Shown: piece by piece, positions 51,937-63,801 of the stretch
Numbering within the stretch: the first letter of the stretch is position 1
Layout: every line of letters starts with the position of its first letter
Source: Phaeosaccion multiseriatum
Taxonomy: Eukaryota > Ochrophyta, other classes
Direction: 5' to 3'
NCBI GenBank assembly: GCA_965112735.1
Contig: OZ218962.1
Coordinates: forward strand, 2,232,001-2,296,000
DNA: 64,000 nt
Translations under genes and position numbers: made by a program
Notes under the pieces: model-generated
Seen by the model: only the letters and a program-made list of their open reading frames with translations
What the model was told of the DNA's origin: nothing
Databases searched by the model: none

Positions 51937-54688
51937 TACGTTCAGGTGCCTCTGATCGGCTTTAGTGCCGCCCCTTGGACGCTGATGTTCTACATGGTGG
52001 GGGGCAGCAGCCGCAAGAACACGCACAAGGGCGAGAAGTGGCTCACCAGATACCCCAAGGCCTCTACCAAGCTGCTGGGCCTGCTCACAGAGGTACGGTG
52101 TGGTGGGCGGGTGGGGACGGAGGGACGGAGGGACATACTGAGAAGAATCGACTTGGTCTCTGAAGGGCCGACTGCTCTTGCTTTTGTTTTGTGTTTATGC
52201 TTTGAAATGCCCTTGTTGGGCAGGATCCGGGGGCGGGGGGGGGGGGGGCGGGTGCTTTGGTTTCTTGATTTCTTGAAAATCATCCCTATCCCTCGCTCTA
52301 CCCTCATTCATAATATATATATATATATATATATATTTGAAAGGACTCTTACCCCCCTTTCGTGGTTCAGTCCTGTGTGCCTCCCTGTCTTGTGTGTTCC
52401 TGCTGGCCCACCCACCCACCTACCAGCCCCCACCCAACCTGTCCAATGCATCATTCTTCAAGCCTGAAGAATCGAGTTGGAAGCGTGAATCTGAAACTAA
52501 AACGAAACGTCGCATCCCTCTTTGGAACGAAGAATAGATGGAGGAATGGCAAAGCCTCATCGATATTCATTTGTCTGTTTGTGTTGTTTCGTCCCTCTTT
52601 AGGTGGTTGTGGACTACATGGTGGCTCAAGTGGAAGCGGGCGCCGATCTCATACAGGTATGTCAATGAACATGAGCATGTGTGGAGTTACACTCCTAAGA
52701 GGATTTTCGATACATGTATAGCATCGATGTCTGTTGATGTAGATAGGTCGGCGGAACACCTACATACTGTATGTGTGTGTGGGTGTGGGTGCGTGCGTAC
52801 CTGATCATAGATAGGTATGGAGTCGGCCAATCGGTCTAAATGTTGCTTACCCTCCCCCCTCCCTCACTCGTCTCTCCCCTCCCTCCCCGTCTACTCTCTC
52901 TCTTCCCTTCCTCTCTACTCTCCCCTCCCTCCCTCCTCATCTGCGTCCTCTCCTCTCTCCCCTCCCCTCCTCCCGTCTCCCATCCCTCCTTCTTCCCTCT
53001 CTTCTCTCTACCCTCCCCTCGGGAAGGTGTTTGAGGCAATGGGAGCGTTCATTACCGAGGAAGACTTTTACACTTTCGCCTTTCCCTGTATGGCACGTAT
53101 TGCCAAGGAGTTCAAGCAGAGGTGTCCAGGTGAGTGTGGGATGGAGGTAGAGCGTGGACAGGGGAGGGAAGAGAGGGAGAGGGAGATGGAGAGGGAGGGA
53201 GGGAGGGAGAGAAAGGGAGGCGGGGGAGAGGGAGGGAGAGGGCGCAGGCGCTGAGGACGTGAGCTGACGCCTTCTTTTCAGACCCCTTGAGGCCCTTAGC
53301 TTGCCCACACCAGCACACACACACATACACACACCCTCTTTAGTTGTCCTTCCTCACCCTCTCCCTCCCCCTCCCCTCCCCTCTCCTCAGAGGGAGGCGG
53401 GGGAGAGGGAGGGAGAGGGCGCAGGCGCTGAGGACGTGAGCTGACGCCTTCTTTTCAGACCCCTTGAGGCCCTTAGCTTGCCCACACCAGCACACACACA
53501 CACACACACACCCTCTTTAGTTGTCCTTCCTCACCCTCTCCCTCCCCCTCCCCTCCCCTCTCCTCAGGCGTGCCCTTGATGGTGTTCCCCCGAGGGGCCA
53601 CTTACTCCAACGTGTCCCTGCAGGAGGCAGGCTACGATGTTGTAACGCTCGACACTGAGAGCGACAGAAAGGGCACAAGGAAGGCTCTCAAGGACGGAGC
53701 CGCACAGTCAGGTAAGAGGATGGAGGGAGGGGGAGGGGGAGGGGGGGTCGGGGGTGGGGTTTTCGTTTGGCATGGGGGTAGAGGTGGGGGTGTTGTCCTC
53801 TCTCTTCTCGTTCTCTCTGTGTGTGCATGTTGTCCTGTTGCTATTGTTGTCGCGTTGCTGCTGTTGTTCATCTCGCGGGGCGCTCTCCCCCTCCCGTCCA
53901 CACACCTTCTCGTCTCCTCTCCTCCTCTCTTCTCCCTTGTCTCTCGTATATCACCTTCTCCTCTCTCTCGCCCCTCTCAGTCTCTCCTCTCTCTTCGTGT
54001 ACCTCCTCTCTCACCTCTCACTATCCCCTCTTCTCTCCCCACCCACTGACTCACACACACACACAACACACACACAATTACGTAATGTTTAGGTTGATTC
54101 CCGTAAGTCAATGTATCCTCCCCACCCACTAACCCCCCACCCACCCGACCCACCCACCCCAGGCTGCAAGGAGTCCGCTGTGCAGGGCAACTACAGCCCG
54201 AAGGTGTTTGTGGACGGCAGCGAGGAGGAAGTGCAGAGGACCGCGGAGGAGATGCTCAGCGACTTTGGCCCACAGGGACTCATCGCCAACCTGGGGTACG
54301 TACGTGCGTGTGTAACTGTTTTTTATGTACGCTGCTTACAGTCCATGCTACGTAATGCACCGAACTAAAGGGGGGGGGGAGGGGATTTGACTTTCAGTAG
54401 TGTGAGTCCTCTTCTTTGTAACTAAACTATCAGTCCAGTCCTCCTCTTCCTTCTTCGCCCAAAACTGCCCCTAGGGGTGTGAGGGTGGTACGTGTTACCG
54501 CCACTTTTACTGGCTAACTCACTTACTTACTGCCTTACTGACTTACTGACTTGTTTCCCTCCGGGTTGCTTGCGTTGTCCCGCAGTGAGGGTTTGATGGG
54601 CAAGGAGAAGCCCGAGCTGGTCAAGGCCTTCGTTGACGCCATCCACAGCGTCAGCGAGACCATGATCAACGAGGAGAAGGAGGCCTGA
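50247..54688 (+). CDS. UROD: Uroporphyrinogen decarboxylase, plastid-targeted, divergent active site
   Basis: Haem/chlorophyll pathway: converts uroporphyrinogen III to coproporphyrinogen III. Nine exons: 50247-50711, 51020-51147, 51585-51702, 51946-52092, 52603-52656, 53027-53129, 53568-53711, 54163-54295, 54586-54688; all phases fit, 464 aa. The leader [18 protein letters not shown] is a signal peptide followed by ATQVTAFTV, a TAF cleavage motif, and then a Ser/Arg-rich transit stretch: a bipartite heterokont plastid presequence. Family motifs: [39 protein letters not shown] and IANLG. Expected residues Arg123, Arg127, Asp174 and Tyr253 are present. However, Ala308 sits where human Ser219 is, and Glu432 where human His339 is (NLGEG for NLGHG). 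It may be a specialised isoform. The intron after exon 3 has a GC donor. The start codon lies 32 bp from the transposon end. Confidence 0.92.
51838..51935. repeat. (CA)n microsatellite at UROD intron 3 acceptor
   Basis: CACACA with CACGCA variants for about 95 bp, ending ten bases before the CAG acceptor of exon 4; it replaces the usual pyrimidine tract. Confidence 0.9.
53214..53567. repeat. 177 bp tandem duplication in UROD intron 6, acceptor included
   Basis: Copies 53214-53390 and 53391-53567 are almost identical (a T/C difference in the CA run is the only one seen). Each ends in CTCTCCTCAG, so the 3' splice site of exon 7 is duplicated. Each also has an internal CTTCTTTTCAG. Confidence 0.95.
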
Positions 54689-55459
54689 CTATTGACCGAG
54701 GGGATGGTGCGGAGTCACATGGGCTGGCTTGGTTGATTGCATGTGCTTGGGCCTGGGGGTGTGGGCACCACCACCCATGTGCTTGTGGAGGATGGAATGG
54801 GATGTGGAGAGGGTGGAGGGGGGGGGGAGGAGGAGGAGGAGGAGGAGCGGGTCTTTTTACACGAAGGGAAAGAATAGAGAAATATAACTCACATTTCAAT
54901 ATAGTAGAGTTGTTTGCAGAGGCACAAATAAGAAGAACAATCCGGGACGAATGAGCTGAAATGGGACACACGCTCCGAAATGACCTCGTAAGCTCCTCCG
55001 CGCTTCATCACCGCAGCAGGGAACGGGTGGGCGACTTTGGCTGGAGCTTGTATTTGTAGGGGAGTAGCAGCAGAAGGCAGCAAGCGGCTGCAGCGGCGCG
55101 GAAGGCAACGATCAACGACCAGAGGGAAAAGGGAGAAACTTAAATTTCGTCAGCGGGGGGGGGAGACGGGGAGGGGAGGAGATATAAGGACACCGAAGAG
55201 GGCCTCAACGTCGACAGGGGCTTCCCTCTCTTAGGGAGGTGGAGTGCCCTTCGAGGCAAGCAATTCTTTATACTCCAAATTCATAGATTTTTGGCTCTTG
55301 TCTCCCGTTCCGTGCCGGAGGCAGGGAGAAGGAGAAGGGCGGAGGCGGAGGGGAGAAGGAGGGGGTGAACTCCTCAGGAAGCCCACGCGAACGCTCGCCG
55401 CTCGAGCCTCTGGAGAGGAGGGCGTGGTGAAGGGCTCGTAGACGGGAAAGAGGGGCAGG
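54689..55459. other. Intergenic region between UROD and HECT genes
   Basis: UROD 3' region (AT-richer near 54870-54930) and the presumed HECT promoter. It has GGA-repeat and GGGGA-rich stretches. No supported gene; the short open frames resemble no protein. Confidence 0.5.
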
Positions 55460-56217
55460 ATGGGGACAGCCCCCAGCAGCAGCGGCGGCTACCCAGGAGG
55501 TGAGGGAAGCAATCTATGCTGTGGCTCTATGCTGTATGTGTACGATGTGACGAGGCGCTGTCTGTAGTTGTATGGTGTGTCGTGCCTGTGCTGGCGGAGG
55601 GGGGGCAGCAAGGGATGAATGGAGTGAATCCGAATGCATCCCTTAGTTTTGTGGAGTGAGCGGGGGTCAAGGAATGAACTGCACGGAGAGAAGCAGCTGA
55701 GCATTGCCTGTACAAACAGGCACGCTTTTCGCCCGCCAATCCCCACCCACCCACCAATCCCGCCATTCCCACCCCACTATACGCTGCCAACACAACCTCA
55801 GGTACTTCCAGCAGCAGCAGGCGGCGCCCAGTGGTCGAGGCGAATAGCGACACAGCAGGAGCAGCAGCAGGAGGAGGAGGCAGTAGTAGTAGGAGGACGA
55901 GGGGGCAGTCGGGCTCCACCGGGAGAGGGCAGGCGGCGTCAACAGCATCATCATCAGCAGCAGGAGGAGGAGGGGGAGCAGGGGCGGGTGGAGGTTTGTC
56001 CACGGCCTCCTCCTCCTTCCAATCGCAACCCCAACATCGTATCGGAGCAGGACGACAGCAGCTCTCAGATCACCCCGGGGCCTACTCGGTGCCCGGACCG
56101 GGCCGAGTGGGAGGCAACCCGGTCCACTACACTGTGGTGGTGCCCCCTTCGATTAGACCAGGACAGGACTTTCAGGTGTGTGAGTGAGTGAGTGATTGTG
56201 TGTCTTTGTGTGTGTGT

Positions 56218-56266
<49 letters not shown>

Positions 56267-57086
56267 GGTGGGTGGGTGGGTGGGTGGGTGGGTGTGGATA
56301 TGTTCGCGTGTGTGTGTGCGCTGCGGTGTGTGAGCGTGTCCGTGCTTGTGTGAGTGACAAATATCGTGAAACAAAAGAGACGAGAGCAACAAGGGGGAGG
56401 CGGTGTGCTTTACAACATCCTCAAAACCACCACCACCTTAGCACTACGTGCACTTACGCAAGGCTTTGTCCCAACTCCTTCTACTGCTGCTGCCTTCTGC
56501 TGCCTTCTGCTGCCTTCCACTGCCGGGCTTGTATTGCCATCTGCTGCCATCTGCTGCCTTGTCTGCGCAGGTGATGGCTGGAGGAGTGCCGATGATGGTG
56601 CGGTGTCCGGAGAACGTCCGCCCCGGGGAGCGAATAATGGTTCTCGTGCCCAGGGACCCACCGCAAGAGCAGGTGGGTTGGTCGGTTGGCAGTGAGTGTG
56701 GGTAACGAGTAAGAGAGACGAGCAGGGCAAGGGGAAGTAGGGGAAAGGGGGGAGAGAGAGACGGGACTGAGGGGTTGAGGAGGGGGGGAGGGCAAGAGCA
56801 TGGTGGTGGGGCAGTGGTGGACCACGAACAAGAGAGATAAGGAAGGCAATTGGGGCGGGGAGAGAGAGAGAGGGAGTGGAGAAAGAGGGGGAGGGGGAGG
56901 CGGTGACGGAGAAAGGGGAGGAGGAGCGAGGAAGGAGGGAGGGGGGCCAAGAGATAGGCGAGGGAAAGGAGGGAGACAGGACGATCTAGGGAGGGCGAGA
57001 CAGTGGCTCACTCAGTCACTCACCCACCCACCCACCCACTTGGCTCTGTCTATGGAGTTTGTGTGGTCTTGTTGCCAGTGCAGCCT

Positions 57087-57128
<42 letters not shown>

Positions 57129-60100
57129 CCTCCCTCCGACCCGGCTCTGTTGTTCGTTCTCATTTATCCCCGCGTTTTCCCCCTCACTCCCCCCCTCCAC
57201 CCTTCCCCTTCACCCCCTCCTTCCACCCTTGCCATTATTCTTTCCCTCCCTCCCTCCCTCCCTCCCTCCCTCCCCTCCCTTCCTCCCCCCTCCTTTGCTT
57301 TTCATGTCTCCTCCCCACCCCCCCATCCCCCCACTTTGCCCTTTCTGTCAGACACAAGCCCAGGTATACATGGCCACAGTCCCTCCAGGCGTCAGGGAAG
57401 GGGAGGAGTTCAACGTGCTTGTCAATGGAAAGACCATCGCAGTGACATGCCCCGCCAATGTCAGGCCCGGAATGCAGGTGAGTGGGTCAAGGAGGGAAGA
57501 GGATGAAGGGGAATTGAGGGAGGGAGGGGAGGAGGGGAGGGAGGGAGGGGAGTGGGCGAGGGAGGGAAGGAGGGAGGGATGGAGGGAGGGAGGGAAGGAG
57601 GGAAGGAGGGAGGGAGTGAACGAGTGAGTGAGTGAGTGAGTGAGTGAGTGAGTGAGCCAGAGGGCGAGCCCAAGCCTAACAAGGAGGGACGGTGCATCGG
57701 TGCAGCAGTACGTAAGCTTAAAACAAGTTTGCTCCCTCTTGGGGGGGGGCATCTGTGAATATCTATCGCAGATTCGCATTCGCCTACCGGAGCAGACCGG
57801 GTCCAGCGGTGCGACCAACACTATGATGCATCAGACCTTCGAAGTGACTGTGCCCACCGGGGTTCGGCCGGGGCAGCCCTTCGCACTCATCGCCAACCAG
57901 CAGAGGTAGGAGGGAGGAGTGTGTTTGTGTGTTTGTGTGTGTGTGTGTGTGTTTGTGTGTGTAAGTGTGTCTGTGTGTGTATGTGTGTGTGTCTGTGTGT
58001 CTGTGTGTATGTGTGTCTGTGTGTGTCTGTGTGTGTGTGTGTCTTTCCCCCTCCTGGCTTCATTCAATCTCCCTCCTTTCTCTGTGAGGCACCCTCCTCT
58101 CCTCTCTCTCTCTCCTTCTCCCTCTCCTCCCTCTCCGTCCCTGTTTCCCTCTCTCACTCCATCTCACCTCTCTCCTTCCTCTGTGAGGTAGTCCACTCTA
58201 CTCTCTACTCTATCCCTCTCTCTTCCTCTCCGTCTTTCTCTCCTTTCTTCCCCTCTCGCTCTCCCTCTCTGTCCCTTCTCTCTCCCTTCCTTCCTCTTTG
58301 CCGCCCTTCTGCCCACACGTCTTTGTGATACCCAATTTGAGGAAAAGTTAACACCCACCCACGCCTCATATGAAACCGTCGATTGATCAAAACATATTCT
58401 ATGTATTCACGCACGCACAAAAAGGGTGATGGTGCACTGCCCACAGGATGCCCGGCCCGGGCAAAAGATTCGCTTCCAGCTGCCCATTCAACTTAGCGAG
58501 CAGCAGCTGCAGACCTACAACATTCACTACAACAAGGGTGAGTGGGCCGAGGGAGGGAGGGAGGGAGGGAGGGAGGGACGGAAGGAGGGAAGGAGGGAGA
58601 GAGGGAGGGAGGGAAGGAGGGAGGGAGGGAAGGAGGGAGGGAGAGGGAGAGGGAGGGAGGGAAGGAGGAAATTAGGAAGGGAGAGCAGGTCATGTTGACA
58701 AGGATGTGCTCATACCAGAGGTGTGCTCATGCGAGCCCCGACAGGGGTGTGCCCGTGCTTCACCTCCGGGGGTGTTGGCCGTAGTAGCAGACATTCTTGG
58801 GCCGTGCCCCCCTTGGCTGCGCATGTGTGTGTGTGCATGTGTGTGTGTGGGTGCGTGTGTGTGCGTGTGTGCATGTGAAGGGGTGTGTGTGTGTATGTGT
58901 GGATGTGCATCTAAACCTCTGCCTCTACCTCCCTCTCCCTCCCTCCCTTCCTCCTCCCTCCGTCCCTCCCTCCATCCATCCCTCCTTCCCTCCCTCCCTC
59001 CCTCCCTCTCACCAACGCCCCAGACGGATGGGTGCGATGCGTCGGCGCCGACCTCAAGTTCCATTGGGTCCGGCATGAAACAGACGAAGCCACAGATGGC
59101 GAAGGAGGAGGAGGGGGGAAGCTTCCCCCAGGAGCCGACACTTCCACGACCGAGGGAGAGGAAAGCTCAAGTCAGCAACCACACGTGAAACATCTTGGCA
59201 GCACCTTCAATGTCGAGGTGAGGTTTCCGCGTCGTTGTTGTTTTGGGGGAAGAGGGAAGTGTGGAGCGGGTGTTGGAAACATGCTTGTGTGTGTGTCCCT
59301 GTCCTCTGAACGTACGTTGCTTGGCTTGCGGTCTGTGTGTGTGCGTGAGTGTTTTGTATTCTGGCTTGCTTGCCAACTTCTCCTCGCGCACGCACACACT
59401 CACGCCGGCACTCACGCACACACTGTTTAACCTCACGCAACCCCTTGCACTTACTCAACCCCACCAACCCCTTCACCACACTAAACCGCTGTACCACCAA
59501 CCGCTGCACCACACCAACCGCTGTGCTGTAACACCCACCGCTGCGCTGCATCACCACCACCACCACCATCACCACCACCGCCACCACCACCACCACCATC
59601 ATCATCACCACCACCACCACCATCATCACCACCCACCTCAGGGGAGCGCCTTTGTGCGGAAGCTGACCTCCCACGGCCCTCGTCGCTGGGTGCTAGAGAT
59701 GGTCCCTGCGGGGGATGCGGTGCTTGAGGCCGCAGTGCCCAAGGCCAGCTTGACCTTCCAGGTGGGTGGGTGGGATGGCAGTGGATGGCCGTGCATGTGG
59801 ATGGATGATTGGTGGGATGACACTGGATGGGTGGTTGGTGGGACGGCGGAAAGATTGGCAACCATGGAACACTCAACCATTCAACCATCAAGCACACTCA
59901 AACGCCCGCCCCCTTCGAAACTCAAAACCTCAAACTCAAAAAACCCCACCAGAAACAAACTCAAACTCAAACACTCTCACTCTCCCTACCCTGCTACCCA
60001 GCACCTGAGTAAGGTCAGCACGCAACCCTTCGCAGACAAGGTGCGATGGTTCCAGCAGCAGTGTGATGTTCTGCGTGTACCCTGGGACGTCAGCCACCAG

Positions 60101-60313
60101 CACATCAAGGTTCGGAGACACAACTTGCTTGAGGATAGCATGCGGGCCGTCGAGACCATACCCACAGATGTGAGTGCGTGTGGAGTGGAGTGGAGTGGAG
60201 TGGAGTGGAGAGCGGGGTTGGGTGGGGGCTGGAAGGGAGGAGCAGGGTGGTGGGTGGTGTAGTGTGTAGTGCGGACACCTACGTACGAGTCTCTTGCTTT
60301 TTCACTCTACGCC

Positions 60314-60347
<34 letters not shown>

Positions 60348-63300
60348 GTATCACCAACTGCTACTGCTACTGCTGCTGCTGCCGTTGTTGGGGCAGGATA
60401 TGCGGCAACGGTTTCGCTTCGAGTTTATGGGCGAGCCGGGGGTCGATGCCGGAGGAGTAGCGAGGGAATGGTTCCAAGTGAGTGTAAAGGGTAAGGGGAG
60501 GGGGGAGGGACAAAAAACAATGTAAGGGTAAGGGTAAATGTAAGGGTTTTGCCTGCGTCTGCTTGCGCTTTGCTCTCCTGCATGCCTGCATTCGTTACTT
60601 TTCCTTCCTTCCTCCCTTCCTCCCTCCCTCCCTCCCTCCCTCCCTTCCCCCTTCTTCCGTCCGTCCGTCCGTCCGTCCGCCTTTCCATCCATCCATCACT
60701 CCTTTCCATCCTTCCTTTCTTCCTTCCTTCCTTCCTTCCTTCCTTTCTTCACTCCTCCCTCCCTGTCTCCCTCCCTCCTTTCGCTCCCTCCCTCCCCCTC
60801 CCCTCCCCTCCCTCCCTCCCTCCCAGTTGGTGACAGAGCAACTCTTCAACCCGGACATCGCCCTCTTCCAGCACAGCTCCATCAACCAAACCTGCATGCA
60901 GATTAACCCTTCCTCCGGTGTCGCCAACGAAGAGCACCTTGCCTTCTTCCACTTCGCCGGGCGGATGCTCGCAAAGGCGCTCTTTGACGGGCAGATCATT
61001 CCCGCCCACCTGGTGAGTATGGCGTTGCGTGTGGTGGGTGCGTGGGTGGGTGCGTGCGTAGGTGGGTGGGTGCGTGGGTATGTGCGTGCTTGTGTGGGTG
61101 CGTGGGTGTGTGGGTGGTTGGGTCGGTGTGTGGGTGGTTGGGTCGGTGGGTGGGTGGATGTGTGCGTGGGTGGGGGAGTACGTAGTGAGCGGGTCCGGGT
61201 GGGTGAGTAGTGAGCGGGTCGGATGGCTGAGTTGGAAGTGGGTCCAATGTTTAGTGAGCATACCCAACAGCACCACCCAGCATCAAGCATCGTTGTCATC
61301 ATTGGCCTTCTTCGCTACCCCATCCCGATGGTCGTTCTTAACCCCTCCCCTCCTCCTCCTCCTCCTCCTCCTCCTCCTCCTCCTCCTCCTTCCCCTTCAC
61401 ACTCCCCTCCCCTCCCCTCTCCTCCGCTCAAGGTTCGCCCAATGTACAAGCACCTGATGGGTTGGCCCATAGGCTTCAGCGACCTCGAACACATCGACAA
61501 CCACACACACGACTCCCTCCTCAAAATGGTCGAGATGGACGATGTCGAGGTGTGCTACCTCGATTTTACGGTTACAGAAGATAAGATGGGCAGCAACCAC
61601 GTGGTCGAGCTGAGGAAGGGAGGGGCGGACATCAGTGTCACCAACGCAAACCTCTTTGAGTATCTGGAGCTTGTGTTGAAGGTGAGTATGTGTGCGCGTG
61701 TGTGCGTGTGTGTGTGTGTGTCGGCGAGTGAGCAGAAGTCATCCCAACCCTCGGTGTTCGTGCATGTGTATGTTCGTGCGTGTGCGGGGCAAATCACAAC
61801 TCCCTCACCTCTTTGTCATCTCGCCATCTGCCTGATCTGTCCGCCTGCTCCTGTGTGTGTGTGTGTGTGTGTGTGTGCTTGTCTCCCTCCCTCCCTCTCG
61901 CCCTAACCCCCTTCTCTCTCTCATCCCTCCGCCCTCTCTTGTCTCCCTACCCCCCTATACACCCCCTTGCATCCCTCCCCATCCTCCTCCCACCCCTCCT
62001 CCTCCCGGCCACACACTCTCTAAAACCTTACTATACATATATGAACAGCACCGCATTATGGGGCGGATACGTGAGCAGCTGACCGCCTTCTTGGTCGGCT
62101 TCTACGACGTTATCCCCGAAGCCCTCCTCACTGTGTTCGACTTTCAAGAGCTTGAGCTGCTCATGTGTGGACTGCCGCGCATAGAGCTCGAGGATTGGAG
62201 GGTCAATACAGACTATGCCGGCTTCTTCGAGCGGCAGGGGCTCAAGCATAAGGTGGGGTTGGTTGGTTGGTTGGTTGGTGGGTGGGTTGCTGAGTGAGTG
62301 AGTGGGTGTGTGGGGGGGGGGTACGTGGGTAGGTAGGTAGGACGGTTGGTTGGGTTGGGTTGGGTTGGGTTGGGTTGGTTGGTTGGTTGTTTGGTCGGTT
62401 GGTTTGTTGGTTGGTGGGTTGGTTGGTTGGCTGTCTGGTTTGTTCGGTAGGGTGAGCGTTGGGGTGCAAGTATGTCTTTGGCAGTTGGGGAGATGTTACG
62501 GAACCTTACGTAGCCCGTGGTATAGTGCTGGATGATGAGTTGAGGTATGCCCTCAAGTGGCCGGAGCCTTGATCTGTAAGACTGAAACTGAAACTACTCC
62601 CTCCTCCCCCCACCACACACATACACGCACACACGCATGCACGCGGACACACGATCAAACACGCCTCTTCACACACCTACACACATACACTCACATCTCC
62701 ACACACACACACACACCCGCACACACTTCTATACACACACCTACACCCACACCCGCACACATACACACACGCACACACACGCACACACACACACGCACAC
62801 ACACGCACGCACACACGCACGCCAGGTTGTAAAGTGGTTCTGGGAGGTGCTGGAGGAGTTTGAGACAGAGCAGAAGGCGCGGCTCTTGCAGTTCGTGACG
62901 GGTACCTCTGGAGTACCCAGCCAGGGCTTTGCGGTGCTGCAGGGCAACGACGGAAACATACGCCGCTTCACCATCAACGGCGTCAGTCTATCGGGCGGAC
63001 TCTTTCCAAGAGGTGTGTGGAGAGGCTAGGAGGAGAGGGAAGAGAGGGAGGGAGGGAGAGAGGGAAGGAGGGAAGGAGGAAAGGAATGAGGGGGTAAGGG
63101 AATGAGGGAGAGCGAGAGAGAGACAGCTGAAGAGGGCGAGACAGGGCGCGCGGGCGGGAGGGAGAGAAGGAGACAGAGAGGAATGGAGACCCTGTCTTGT
63201 CTGCGCATCGCTGCTGCGCCAATACCTTAGCGCGAGAGTGATGCCCGGCGGGCTGAAGGAACAGAATGCACTGAAACTGAAATCCTAGCACCACTTCGTT

Positions 63301-63801
63301 CCTCCCTCCTCCCTTCTCCCACGTCCCACTCGCATACTCCGCCGTGCCTGCCCTCCGTGGGGATGGGAAACCCGTCGACGGTTTCGGTTTCCCCAATGGT
63401 CACCATGGCGTCCTCTCTCTCTTTCTCTCTCTGCAGCTCATACGGTGAGTGAGTGTGGCTCTGCATGGCAGTGAACTTGACAAGAAGTGGCGTTGTCGCC
63501 GCCCATAACAAACAATCACTTGAGATCGATAAGGGATCCTTGGGTCAGTAACTGAAACTAACGCACAGCTTGCCTGGGTGGGATGCTGGTCAGCACCGTC
63601 TCCTCCTCAAGTCTGATAAATCCCGCGTTCGCGCGTCCCCTCCCCTCCTCCCCCCCTCCTTCTCCTTCCTTCTCCTCCCTGTATCACCAACTGCAGTGCT
63701 TCAACCGCATCGACTTGCCGCTCTACGCCAGCCGGAGTGACCTCAAGCAGTACCTGTCACTCGCCATTCAGCTCGAATGCACGGGCTTCGACATCGATTA
63801 A
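55460..63801 (+). CDS. HECT-type E3 ubiquitin ligase with N-terminal beta repeats
   Basis: Transfers ubiquitin through a catalytic Cys thioester. Sixteen exons: 55460-55499, 55802-56175, 56571-56672, 57352-57477, 57772-57905, 58425-58537, 59024-59217, 59642-59761, 60002-60169, 60397-60477, 60827-61012, 61433-61681, 62049-62252, 62826-63012, 63437-63444, 63697-63801. All phases fit, 796 aa. Residues 1-115 are Ser/Gly/Ala low complexity. Next come three repeats of about 45 residues with the pattern VPPGVRPGQ.F.V then V.CP...RPG..I (residues about 120-285). The HECT domain fills the C-terminal half or so: FRFEFMGEPGVDAGGVAREW, LFDGQIIPAHL, GWPIGF, and FTINGVSLSGGLFPRAHT before the active Cys763 in CFNRIDLPLY. 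Exon 15 is only 8 nt. It is smaller than WW/C2 HECT ligases, and the repeats probably select substrate; that is inference. Confidence 0.93.
59547..59637. repeat. (CAC)n/(CAT)n triplet repeat in HECT intron 7
   Basis: About 90 bp of CAC with CAT variants just before the CAG acceptor of exon 8. Confidence 0.9.
62254..62450. repeat. (GGTT)n/(GGGTT)n repeat in HECT intron 13
   Basis: About 190 bp of GGTT and GGGTT units at the 5' end of the intron; CA-rich repeats fill its 3' end. Confidence 0.9.

Noticed and set aside
55037-55234. Small basic protein upstream of the HECT gene
   Set aside because: Only 65 codons in GC-rich leader sequence, no family resemblance, and it overlaps the likely promoter or 5' untranslated region.
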